A program made the translations under genes and the position numbers. From contig DXFL01000016.1 of the NCBI GenBank assembly GCA_019114445.1, positions 28,796 to 92,795 on the forward strand: DNA of 64,000 nucleotides. The letters are read 5' to 3'. The DNA comes from Candidatus Barnesiella excrementigallinarum. GTDB taxonomy: Bacteria > Bacteroidota > Bacteroidia > Bacteroidales > Barnesiellaceae. Numbering within the stretch: position 1 is the stretch's first letter; every line of letters begins with the position of its first letter. Shown piece after piece: positions 45,102 through 52,994 of the stretch. The notes beneath the pieces are model-generated. The model was given only the letters and a program-made list of their open reading frames with translations, was not told the origin of the DNA and ran no database searches.

Positions 45102-45710
45102 ATGAAGTCAATAGTAAGCGAGGAGATTATGTTGCAAATAGGCCGTACACTGGTAAGTCTCGACGTGATAGAGCGTTTTTTTATCTGTAATTTGGAGCGG
45201 TGTTTGGGCGCTTGCTGTATCGAGGGCGACGCCGGTGCGCCGCTCACCGAGGCGGAGCGGCAAAAACTCAAAGAAATTTTGCCCGAGGTTTGGGACGACT
45301 TGTTGCCCGAAGCGAAAGCGGTAATCGAGCGTCAGGGTGTGGCTTATGTCGATGAAGAGGGCGACCTCGTTACTTCGATTGTAAACGGTAAAGATTGCGT
45401 GTTTACCTGTTACGACAAGAACGGTATGTGCCAATGTGCCATCGAAAAGGCTTATCGTGCTGGGAAGATCGATTTTTATAAACCTATCTCGTGCCATTTG
45501 TATCCCATTCGGTTGAAGGAGTATCCCGATTTTTCGGCCGTGAATTACCACCGCTGGAAAATCTGCAAGGCCGGTGAAGTGTTGGGCCGTCACGAGCAGG
45601 TGCGGGTGTATGAATTTTTGAAAGAGCCGTTGATCAGACGGTTTGGCGAAGAGTGGTATAACGAGCTTTGCGAGGCTGCCGAGGCCTATTTGCAAGAGTA
45701 TGGCAAATAA
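45102..45710 (+). CDS. DUF3109 family cysteine-rich protein
   Basis: The 202-residue protein has many cysteines in the family pattern: CNLERCLGACCIEGDAGAP, DCVFTCYDKNGMCQCAIEKAY, ISCHLYPIR and WKICKAGEV. Such proteins probably bind an iron-sulfur or zinc centre (as in the YkgJ-like CxxCC families); the reaction is unknown. The 3' end overlaps the MATE gene by 11 bases, implying translational coupling. Length is typical of the family. Confidence 0.9.
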   Translation: MKSIVSEEIMLQIGRTLVSLDVIERFFICNLERCLGACCIEGDAGAPLTEAERQKLKEILPEVWDDLLPEAKAVIERQGVAYVDEEGDLVTSIVNGKDCVFTCYDKNGMCQCAIEKAYRAGKIDFYKPISCHLYPIRLKEYPDFSAVNYHRWKICKAGEVLGRHEQVRVYEFLKEPLIRRFGEEWYNELCEAAEAYLQEYGK

Positions 45711-47040
45711 TCCGGTAAAATTCAGTTATAAGCAAATTTGGCTTATTGCCTATCCTATCCTGATAAGTTTGGTTATGGAGCAGCTTATCGGCATGACCGA
45801 TACGGCCTTTATGGGGCGTGTCGGCGAAGTAGAGTTGGGGGCATCCGCCATCGCAGGGGTCTATTATATGACCTTTTACATGATAGCCTTCGGGTTCAGT
45901 TTGGGGGCGCAAATTATCATGGGGCGCCGGAATGGGGCAGGCGATTACGAACAAATAGGCCCCATCTTTTATAAGGGGACCTATTTTTTGCTGGGGGTAG
46001 CGTTAGTCCTGTTTTTCGGTTCGCGGTTCGTTTCGCCTTTTTTGCTGGATCGGGTTATCGACTCACCCCATGTGTACGAGGCCGCCATGAGTTATATCCA
46101 CTGGCGGGTATACGGATTCTTCTTTGCATTTGTGGCGGTGATGTTCAGAGCCTTTTTTGTAGGAACGACCCAAACCAAGACCCTTACGCTCAACTCGGTG
46201 GTGATGGTGCTGTCGAATGTGGTGTTCAACTATGTTTTGGTTTTCGGTAAATTGGGTTTTCCCGCCATGGGGATTGCAGGCGCTGCTATCGGCTCATCGT
46301 TGGCCGAGTTGGTCTCGGTCATTTTCTTCATTGTATATACCCGGTTGCATATCGATGTAAAGCGGTATGGGTTAAACCGGTTTGGCCTGCGCGGTGGCGA
46401 ATCGTTGCGTCATATATTGAGCGTATCGGTGTGGACGATGATACAGAATTTCGTGTCGATGTCCACTTGGTTCCTCTTTTTCATTGCCGTCGAGCATTTG
46501 GGCGAACGGTCGTTGGCGATAACCAATATTATCAGGAATGTATCGGCTTTGCCCTTCATGATTGTCATTACCTTTGCCTCGACGTGCAGTACGCTCATCA
46601 GCAATTTAATAGGTGCCGGCGAGACCCATTATGTGCGGGGAACCCTGAACCAGTGTGTCCGTATGGCCTATTTGTTTGAGTTTCCGCTACTGTTGCTTTT
46701 TGTCCTCTTTCCTACATATATATTGCGTATATACACCGATATGCCCGATTTAGTGGCGGCATCGATACCGTCGTTGTTCGTCTTGTGTTCTGCCTATATT
46801 TTCATTGTGCCCGGCAATGTTTATTTCCAAGCCGTATCGGGGACGGGTAATACCCGTATGGCTTTCTTTTTGGAGTTGATCACGTTGGCCATCTATATCG
46901 GTTATGTAATAGGCTTGATCTTTTATTTGAAAGTCGATGTAGCTATTTGCTGGACAACCGAGCATATATATGCCATAGGGATTTTGTTATTTTCGGCTTC
47001 CTACATGAAGTGGGGGAACTGGAAAAATAAAAAAATTTAA
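45700..47040 (+). CDS. MATE family multidrug/metabolite efflux transporter
   Basis: The protein has about 446 residues and twelve hydrophobic segments. N-terminal MATE motif around IAYPILISLVMEQLIGMTDTAFMGRVG, then SLGAQIIMGRRNGAG and the matching second-half GAGETHYVRG segment. MATE transporters export cationic drugs or metabolites against a Na+ or H+ gradient. The start at 45700 lies inside the DUF3109 gene, 10 bases before that stop; upstream in-frame residues to 45643 are the wrong frame of DUF3109. Confidence 0.93.
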   Translation: MANNPVKFSYKQIWLIAYPILISLVMEQLIGMTDTAFMGRVGEVELGASAIAGVYYMTFYMIAFGFSLGAQIIMGRRNGAGDYEQIGPIFYKGTYFLLGVALVLFFGSRFVSPFLLDRVIDSPHVYEAAMSYIHWRVYGFFFAFVAVMFRAFFVGTTQTKTLTLNSVVMVLSNVVFNYVLVFGKLGFPAMGIAGAAIGSSLAELVSVIFFIVYTRLHIDVKRYGLNRFGLRGGESLRHILSVSVWTMIQNFVSMSTWFLFFIAVEHLGERSLAITNIIRNVSALPFMIVITFASTCSTLISNLIGAGETHYVRGTLNQCVRMAYLFEFPLLLLFVLFPTYILRIYTDMPDLVAASIPSLFVLCSAYIFIVPGNVYFQAVSGTGNTRMAFFLELITLAIYIGYVIGLIFYLKVDVAICWTTEHIYAIGILLFSASYMKWGNWKNKKI

Positions 47041-47074
47041 ATGATATCTGTCTTGGTTGGTTTTTTAAATAGAT

Positions 47075-47096
47075 TACTTAATATTTATATTAAGTA
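47075..47096. other. 22-bp perfect palindrome upstream of the DUF5106 gene
   Basis: Arms TACTTAATAT and ATATTAAGTA pair perfectly around a TT centre. It lies just before a promoter-like pair (47126-47156), so it could be an operator site or an AT-rich terminator of the MATE gene. Confidence 0.5.
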
Positions 47097-47125
47097 CTGG
47101 TCCGTAAATAAAAACAAAATAATGA

Positions 47126-47156
47126 TTGGTTGTTAACTATAAAATTTATATATTTG
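47126..47156 (+). promoter_or_regulatory. Putative promoter of the DUF5106 gene
   Basis: TTG (47126-47128), 20-base spacer, TATATTTG (47149-47156). Start codon at 47219. Confidence 0.6.
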
Positions 47157-47218
47157 CCTATGCAAAAAGAGGACTTTTGTATAAGTCCTTTTATTGTAAT
47201 GAGTTAATTGGGCAGTCT

Positions 47219-48112
47219 ATGGTGAGAAAAACGTTACTGTTGTGTATATTTATATGCACTGTTGTGATGTTGGGTGCACAAGAAAGTACGGTACGACCAT
47301 ACCATTTACCCGATATACCCGATAGCTTGACAACTCCCGATGTAAGGAGCGGGTATTTGATAGAACACTATTGGGATCAATTTGAGGTAGAGAATCGTGC
47401 TTATTTGAATGCACAGGAAATTGTAGAGCAGGCATTTGTCGATTTTGCTTCGATTATGCGTATCGCTTCGAGAGAAAGTACGATGAAGGCGATAGACACA
47501 TTGTTGGATAGAGCCGTCGATGATGAAGACATATTATTGATGTATGCCGATATTGCCGATAAATACTTATATAGCGGAGAGGGTAACTTTGTTAGCGAAG
47601 AGGCTTATTTGCCGTTTGTAAAGGCTGTACTTGATTCGAAGAAGGTCGATAAACTGCGTAAATTGCGCTATTCCTATCAATATGATGTTTTGACAAAAAA
47701 TCAGTTGGGAATGGTCTTGACCGATTTTGAGTATAAACTGCCGGGAAAAGAGAAGACATACCGTATAAAGAAGTTGAAGTCGCCTTTTACACTGTTGTAT
47801 ATTAACGATCCTGAGTGTGAAGACTGCTCGTTAACGACTTTGAGGCTGAGTGTATCGCAAGCTCTATTGCAAGAGATAAAGGCCGGACGGCTGATAATTT
47901 TGTCGGTATATCCCGACGGGGAGACCGAAGAGTGGTTAACTCATGTGGCAGAATACCCCAAAGAGTGGATTGTCGCTTCGATGGAGAATGGCGATCGCTG
48001 CTTCGATTTGAGAATTATGCCAGCTCTTTATTTATTGGATAAGGATAAAAAAATAATTCTGCGGAATACCTCGCTCGAAGAGGTTGAGGCGGTATTGAAA
48101 GATAAGAAATAG
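47219..48112 (+). CDS. Exported DUF5106-type thioredoxin-like protein
   Basis: The 297-residue protein has a signal peptide ending in LGAQ. A helical N-terminal half is followed by a thioredoxin-like fold: FTLLYINDPECEDCSLTTLRL, where Cys-Glu-Asp-Cys replaces the CxxC active site, then GRLIILSVYPDGETEEW and IMPALYLLDKDKKI with the cis-proline. It resembles the DUF5106 domain proteins of Bacteroidales and may reduce or monitor envelope disulfides. Start chosen at the signal peptide; the structured RNA-like element follows immediately. Confidence 0.82.
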   Translation: MVRKTLLLCIFICTVVMLGAQESTVRPYHLPDIPDSLTTPDVRSGYLIEHYWDQFEVENRAYLNAQEIVEQAFVDFASIMRIASRESTMKAIDTLLDRAVDDEDILLMYADIADKYLYSGEGNFVSEEAYLPFVKAVLDSKKVDKLRKLRYSYQYDVLTKNQLGMVLTDFEYKLPGKEKTYRIKKLKSPFTLLYINDPECEDCSLTTLRLSVSQALLQEIKAGRLIILSVYPDGETEEWLTHVAEYPKEWIVASMENGDRCFDLRIMPALYLLDKDKKIILRNTSLEEVEAVLKDKK

Positions 48113-48247
48113 AAAGACTTTGTGACGAAAGGTTCCTCCAAACGATGTGAATCGTGAATTTTTTTGAGATCCCCTCTGTGCGTGAGCATAGTTTTTTTTG
48201 ACCCAATAACACCTGAAAAGGAAGAACCGGTCACAAAGTCTTTTTTT
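48113..48247 (+). ncRNA. Candidate branched structured RNA / long terminator after the DUF5106 gene
   Basis: A perfect 14-bp outer stem (aaagactttgtgac, 48113-48126; gtcacaaagtcttt, 48230-48243) ends in a T-run. Next inward is ggttcctcc/ggaagaacc with one mismatch (48131-48139, 48220-48228). Inside are two further hairpins, both with GTGA (GNRA-class) loops: acgat/atcgt (48142-48155) and ctgtgc/gcatag (48176-48191, one G-T pair). Each is itself followed by seven or eight T. The outer part can act as a terminator, but the branching is more than one needs. No known RNA family recognised. Confidence 0.45.
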
Positions 48248-48298
48248 TAATGCCCGATTTTCTATTTAATATCATTTGTCTCTGCGTTCTCTTTTCGC

Positions 48299-48306
48299 TA
48301 TATTTA
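48299..48306 (+). promoter_or_regulatory. First of three promoter-like -7 boxes upstream of the bifunctional nuclease gene
   Basis: TATATTTA, preceded by the repeated cttttcgc context, near-matches TAnnTTTG. Confidence 0.4.
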
Positions 48307-48370
48307 CAGAAAATAGGATGCGGCTTGGCAAAAAGTTCAAGCAAGCTTGACTTTCTGCACTCGCCTTTTC

Positions 48371-48468
48371 GTATATTTGTAGAATATAGGATACGGTTCG
48401 GCATAGTAAAATCTGAAAACTGCGTTTCCGATTTTTCTCTGCATTCACCTTTTCGCTATATTTGTTCG
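48371..48468 (+). repeat. Promoter-bearing repeat, copy upstream of bifunctional nuclease
   Basis: This stretch (ataggatacggttcggcata ... cctttcgctatatttgt) matches the minus strand of 58826-58918 along most of its length, including tagtaaaatctgaaaa and a final TATnTTTG box (48457-48464). A partial earlier copy sits at 48281-48370, giving three boxes at 48299, 48372 and 48457, spaced 73 and 85 bases apart. Confidence 0.75.
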
Positions 48469-48486
48469 AATTAAAATTGAGGCGTC

Positions 48487-49071
48487 GTGAAAAACCGGGT
48501 AAAATTAAAAGTTTTGGGATTGACTTACAGTCAGATAAAAAAGGGAGCGTATGCATTGGTGTTAGCCGAGGAAAATGGTCCTCGGCGTATTCCTGTTGTG
48601 ATAGGAGTTTCGGAAGCTCAATCCATTGCTATTTCTCTCGAAGGGATTATTCCTCCCCGTCCTATTACGCACGATTTGTTCGTGAGTTTTGCACACGGTT
48701 TCGGTATTCGCTTGAAAGAGGTTTGTATTTATAAATTCGAGAATGGAGTGTTTTCGTCGGAAATGATTTTTGATGATGGGAGCCGTGAGATACGGCTCGA
48801 TTCTCGAACGTCCGATGCTATTGCTATTGCTTTGCGTACCCGGTCGGATATATATGTGGCTCAGGAAATTATTGAAGAAGCCGGCGTCGTTTATGAAGAG
48901 CGTGAAATTTGGGAGCCGGCCGAAACCGAAAAATCTTCGGGAGAAAAAAACTTATCGAAGTGTTCTAGAAAAGAACTTGAAGAGCGTTTGGAGCGCGCGG
49001 TCGCTTCGGAGGAGTATGAGGAGGCGGCCCGTATACAAGAAGAATTGAATAAAAGGAATAATAACTTGTAA
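48487..49071 (+). CDS. Bifunctional nuclease (BFN/DUF151) domain protein with C-terminal UVR motif
   Basis: The 194-residue protein has an N-terminal bifunctional-nuclease domain (LVLAEENGPRRIPVVIGVSE; SLEGIIPPRPITHDLF; SRTSDAIAIALR), a fold with reported DNase/RNase activity. A C-terminal UvrB/C-like UVR helix pair follows (KELEERLERAVASEEYEEAA RIQEELNKR), a likely protein-interaction module. The start is a GTG at 48487. The gene is preceded by repeated promoter-like boxes and followed by a nucleoside permease. Confidence 0.9.
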   Translation: MKNRVKLKVLGLTYSQIKKGAYALVLAEENGPRRIPVVIGVSEAQSIAISLEGIIPPRPITHDLFVSFAHGFGIRLKEVCIYKFENGVFSSEMIFDDGSREIRLDSRTSDAIAIALRTRSDIYVAQEIIEEAGVVYEEREIWEPAETEKSSGEKNLSKCSRKELEERLERAVASEEYEEAARIQEELNKRNNNL

Positions 49072-49168
49072 AAACAGCGATATTTTGGTAGCTTTGCTAT
49101 CCTAATCCAAATAATCTAAACCTATTCCTCCTCATGGAGGGTGGTAACCAAATGTAAAACACAGACAT

Positions 49169-50425
49169 ATGAAAAATGTAAAGATTCGACTGATAGTGAT
49201 GAATTTCCTCCAATTTTTTATTTGGGGGGCATGGCTTTGTACTTTGGGGTTGTATATGACAACCCCGGTTGAAGAGGGAGGTTTGGCTTTTGATGGCGCT
49301 CTCGTGGGCAGTGTGTTTGCCTTGTCGGGAATAGCTTCGCTCATTATGCCGGCAGTTATCGGTGTGATAAGCGATAAATGGGTAAATGCCGAACGATTGA
49401 TGGGTATTTTGCATGGTATAGGAGCGGTGGCTCTTTTTAGTGCAGCTTTTATTTCGGATTACGATTGGTTCAAAATCGCGATGTTGGTGAATATGTTGGC
49501 ATATATGCCCACTCTTTCGCTCTCTTATACAGTAGCTTACAATGCCATCGATAAGGCGGGCTTGGACCGTATCAAGGATTATCCTCCGGTGCGGGTATGG
49601 GGAACGGTAGGATTTATCGTAGCCATGTGGATCGATAATTTTACAGGATTCAGTTCCAATAACGGGCAGTTGATTATGGCCGGTTGCGCTTCGGTGTTTA
49701 TGGCGCTTTATTGCTTTACTTTACCGGCTTGTCCTCCGGCTAAGGCAATGAAAAACAGCGGGCTTATTTCTATGTTCGGATTGGATGCACTGGTGCTGTT
49801 CAAAAATTATCGTACGGCTGTTTTCTTGCTCTTCTCATTTTTGCTCGGCGCTGCACTTCAAGTGACCAATATGTATGGGGTACCATTCCTCGATAGTTTC
49901 AAATCTACTCACCCCGAAGCTTGGGCCGTAAAATATTCGGTTATTTTGTCGTCCCTGTCTCAGGTTTCCGAAACACTCTTTATTTTGGCCATACCGTTCT
50001 TTATGGGCCGTTACGGAATCAAACGGGTAATGATCATTAGTTTCACGGCTTGGGTATTGCGATTCGGCTTTTTCGCTATCGGAGGGCCGGAAGGATTCCC
50101 GGTTATATTCCTCATTCTGTCGATGATCGTCTACGGTATGGCGTTCGACTTCTTTAATGTGTCGGGTTCCCTGTTTATTGCCGACGAAGCTCCGGCTTCG
50201 ATCAAAGCCAGTGCACAAGGTATCTTTATGATGATGACCAATGGCTTGGGCTCTATCGTGGGCGGTTATGGTGCCGGCTGGGTTATCAAACAACATACCG
50301 TAGGTGCCGTAACCGATTGGACGGCTTGTTGGACCATCTTCGCGGCCTACGCTTTCGTTATAGGCTTGTTGTTTGCTTTGACCTTCCATTATAAGCATCA
50401 ACGGAAGAATGCGGCAACTGCTTAA
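49169..50425 (+). CDS. Nucleoside:H+ symporter (NupG-like MFS transporter)
   Basis: The 418-residue protein has twelve hydrophobic segments and the conserved N-terminal motif LIVMNFLQFFIWGAWLCTLG of the nucleoside:H+ symporter (NHS) family. Other family stretches are YPPVRVWGTVGFIVAMW and SADKEAPASI-like region FIADEAPASIKASAQG. It imports nucleosides. It lies 18 bases before rsmE and may share a transcript. Substrate range cannot be read from sequence. Confidence 0.93.
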   Translation: MKNVKIRLIVMNFLQFFIWGAWLCTLGLYMTTPVEEGGLAFDGALVGSVFALSGIASLIMPAVIGVISDKWVNAERLMGILHGIGAVALFSAAFISDYDWFKIAMLVNMLAYMPTLSLSYTVAYNAIDKAGLDRIKDYPPVRVWGTVGFIVAMWIDNFTGFSSNNGQLIMAGCASVFMALYCFTLPACPPAKAMKNSGLISMFGLDALVLFKNYRTAVFLLFSFLLGAALQVTNMYGVPFLDSFKSTHPEAWAVKYSVILSSLSQVSETLFILAIPFFMGRYGIKRVMIISFTAWVLRFGFFAIGGPEGFPVIFLILSMIVYGMAFDFFNVSGSLFIADEAPASIKASAQGIFMMMTNGLGSIVGGYGAGWVIKQHTVGAVTDWTACWTIFAAYAFVIGLLFALTFHYKHQRKNAATA

Positions 50426-50442
50426 CTGTTCAGAAGAAGGCT

Positions 50443-51156
50443 ATGCAAATATTTTATGCTCCCGATATAGCAACCGTTCAGGAACTTCCTGAGGGCGAAA
50501 GCCAGCATTGTGTGCGAGTGTTGCGTATGTCGGAGGGCGACGAGATAGGCATTATCGACGGGCGGGGAACTCGCTATCGGGCCGAAATTGTTTTGGCCCA
50601 CCCGAAACGTTGCGGAGTGAGGCTACTGGAAAAAATTGCCGCGCCCAATCCGTGGACAGCGCAGGTTCATGTGGCGATTGCACCCACCAAGAATCTTGAC
50701 CGTATCGAGTGGTTTGCCGAAAAAACGACCGAGATAGGGATCGACGCTATCGTGTTGTTGCGATGCCGTTTCTCGGAACGAAAGGAGTTGAAAACCGAAC
50801 GGTTGAACAAGATATTGGTCTCGGCCATGAAGCAATCGTTAAAAGCCGTGCTGCCCCAATTGTCCGAAATGACCTCTTTTGCCGACTTTGTATCCCGCCC
50901 ATTCGACGGCCAAAAATTTATTGCCCATTGTTACAAAGATGGGGAGCGGAGAGAGTTGAGCGAATTGTATTGCCCCGGTGAAAACGCATTGATATTGATA
51001 GGCCCCGAAGGCGATTTCAGTCCCGAAGAGGTCGAATTGGCAATTGCCAACGGATTTCGTCCGGTGATGTTGGGGCCAAGTCGCCTCCGAACCGAAACGG
51101 CCGGAGTGGTAGCCTGCCATACCATTCAATTATTGAACCAAATAAAACCGAAATAA
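50443..51156 (+). CDS. rsmE: 16S rRNA (uracil1498-N3)-methyltransferase
   Basis: RsmE methylates U1498 of 16S rRNA with SAM. The 237-residue protein has an N-terminal PUA-like part (ESQHCVRVLRMSEGDEIGIIDGRG) and a SPOUT-class knot with IAPTKNLDRIEWFAEKTTEIG and the SAM-binding LILIGPEGDFSPEEVELA...LGPSRLRTETA. Length is typical. The next gene starts at the last base of the stop codon. Confidence 0.96.
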   Translation: MQIFYAPDIATVQELPEGESQHCVRVLRMSEGDEIGIIDGRGTRYRAEIVLAHPKRCGVRLLEKIAAPNPWTAQVHVAIAPTKNLDRIEWFAEKTTEIGIDAIVLLRCRFSERKELKTERLNKILVSAMKQSLKAVLPQLSEMTSFADFVSRPFDGQKFIAHCYKDGERRELSELYCPGENALILIGPEGDFSPEEVELAIANGFRPVMLGPSRLRTETAGVVACHTIQLLNQIKPK

Positions 51157-51974
51157 TGAAAATCGATAAGCTGAAATATGCCGATTGTGGGAACTTCTTC
51201 CTGTTGGCTGGTCCCTGTGTGATCGAGGGTGAGGCTATGGCAATGGATATTGCCGAAACGATTGTGTCAATAACCGATAAGTTGCAAATCCCTTATGTGT
51301 TCAAAGGTTCGTACCGGAAAGCCAACCGCTCTCGGCTCGATTCCTTTACCGGCATAGGCGACGAGAAGGCTTTGAAAATCCTTCGGAAGGTGGGTGAAAC
51401 CTATGGAATCCCCGTCGTCACCGATATTCACACGGCCGAAGAGGCCCGAATGGCTGCTCAGTATGTCGATGTATTACAGATACCCGCTTTTTTGTGCCGG
51501 CAAACCGATCTGCTGGTGGCCGCAGCACAAACAGGCCGAGTGGTAAATATTAAAAAGGGACAGTTCTTGTCGCCCGAAGCCATGAAATTTGCCGCCCAAA
51601 AGGTGGTAGATGCCGGTAACGACAAGGTGATGATAACGGAACGGGGAACCACTTTCGGGTATCAGGATTTGCTGGTCGATTACCGAGGGATACCGGTTAT
51701 GCAGAAATTTGGATTTCCCGTTATACTCGATGCTACGCACTCGTTGCAAAAGCCCAATCAAGATTCGGGGGTGACCGGCGGAATGCCCCAGTTGATAGAG
51801 ACGATAGCCCGCGCAGGGATCGCTGTGGGTGTCGATGGTTTGTTTATGGAGACGCATCCCAATCCTTCCGAAGCTAAATCTGATGGTGCCAATATGTTAC
51901 CCTTACACCTTTTGGAAGGTTTGCTCACGAGGTTGGTACGTCTTCGGGAAGTGGTAAACTCTTTTGAAAAATGA
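51156..51974 (+). CDS. kdsA: 3-deoxy-8-phosphooctulonate synthase (KDO-8-P synthase)
   Basis: KdsA condenses PEP and arabinose-5-phosphate to KDO-8-phosphate for the lipopolysaccharide core. The 272-residue TIM-barrel protein has LLAGPCVIEGEA, FKGSYRKANRSR (active-site loop, KANR), DIHTAEEARMAAQYVDVLQIPAFLCRQTDLL and ATHSLQKPNQDSG. A metal-type Cys in GPCV is present. One base is shared with rsmE, and the 3' end overlaps the MBL gene by 4 bases, so the three form a compact operon. Confidence 0.96.
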   Translation: MKIDKLKYADCGNFFLLAGPCVIEGEAMAMDIAETIVSITDKLQIPYVFKGSYRKANRSRLDSFTGIGDEKALKILRKVGETYGIPVVTDIHTAEEARMAAQYVDVLQIPAFLCRQTDLLVAAAQTGRVVNIKKGQFLSPEAMKFAAQKVVDAGNDKVMITERGTTFGYQDLLVDYRGIPVMQKFGFPVILDATHSLQKPNQDSGVTGGMPQLIETIARAGIAVGVDGLFMETHPNPSEAKSDGANMLPLHLLEGLLTRLVRLREVVNSFEK

Positions 51975-52783
51975 ACGACAATAAACTTGTCATGTTGGGC
52001 ACGGGGAACGCTATTGCTACCAAGTGCTACAATACTTGTTTTGTTTTAAAGACGGCGGGAGCCATGTTGTTGGTGGATGCCGGAGGGGGCAATGGCATAT
52101 TGTCGCAACTGGAAAAGGCCCGAATCGCTTTGACCGATATTCACGATATGTTTATCACTCATGCCCATACCGACCACGTTTTGGGGGCAGTATGGGTGGT
52201 CAGAATGATTATACACCGCATGAAAAGCGGATTGTATGCCGGTGATTTTACGGTTTACAGCCACGATAAGGCGCTGTATGTGTTGGATTGGATTTGTCGT
52301 ATGACCTTATCGGAGAAGGACCGTTCTTTTTTGGGAAAGCGTGTTTTCTTTCGCGAAGTAAAGGATCGGGATACTTTTTGTGTGGGCGATATGGAAATCC
52401 AATGTTTCGATATTTTATCGACCAAAGAGAAACAATTTGGGTTTTGGACCTTGCTGCCCGGGGATATACGGTTGGTTTGTTTGGGCGACGAACCGTATAA
52501 CGAGACCAATCGCCGTTATGTGGAAAATGCCGACTGGCTTTTGTGCGAGGCTTTTTGCCTGTATCGCGACCGCGATATTTTCAAACCGTATGAAAAACAT
52601 CATAGTACGGCATTGGAAGCTGGCAGGCTGGCCGAGGGTTTGCAAGTGAAGAATTTGTTGTTATACCATACCGAAGATAAAAATTTAGAAACCCGCAAAG
52701 CGTGTTATCGGGACGAGGCTTTGATGCATTTCGGCGGTAGCGTGTTTGTCCCCGACGATTTGGAGACGGTCGAAATAAGTTGA
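51971..52783 (+). CDS. MBL-fold metallo-hydrolase
   Basis: The 270-residue protein has a metallo-beta-lactamase fold: GTGNAIATKCYNTCF, then the zinc motif FITHAHTDHVLGAVW, and later ligands in WLLCEAFCL and LLYHTEDKN. The substrate is unknown; it resembles RNase Z-like or phosphodiesterase MBL proteins but lacks the flexible arm of RNase Z. It closes the rsmE-kdsA-MBL operon. Confidence 0.87.
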   Translation: MNDNKLVMLGTGNAIATKCYNTCFVLKTAGAMLLVDAGGGNGILSQLEKARIALTDIHDMFITHAHTDHVLGAVWVVRMIIHRMKSGLYAGDFTVYSHDKALYVLDWICRMTLSEKDRSFLGKRVFFREVKDRDTFCVGDMEIQCFDILSTKEKQFGFWTLLPGDIRLVCLGDEPYNETNRRYVENADWLLCEAFCLYRDRDIFKPYEKHHSTALEAGRLAEGLQVKNLLLYHTEDKNLETRKACYRDEALMHFGGSVFVPDDLETVEIS

Positions 52784-52817
52784 ACGGCGGCTGTATTTTG
52801 GGGCGAAACGAATTGAA

Positions 52818-52849
52818 TTTGGCTCGTTTGTAGATTTGTTGTACCTTTG
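52818..52849 (+). promoter_or_regulatory. Promoter of the TPR gene at 52995
   Basis: TTTG (52818-52821), 20-base spacer, TACCTTTG (52842-52849), full consensus. The leader is long, about 140 bases, GC-richer than usual and with no obvious repeat. Confidence 0.8.
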
Positions 52850-52994
52850 TTGCGTTGGGAATTTCCGTTTGAGGCTATTACTTTGAGGCTCGCTGGGCGT
52901 GCCTATGGCCGCTAAAATTGAGGGGAGTACAGGAAGGATAGTTTGTCAAGGGGTCTATTTCCTATTTAAGAATAGAAACGATAAGAGGATTATA

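Noticed and set aside
43498..45111. A 537-residue open frame antisense to gpmI
   Set aside because: It mirrors gpmI, whose catalytic motifs are complete; the antisense product matches nothing.
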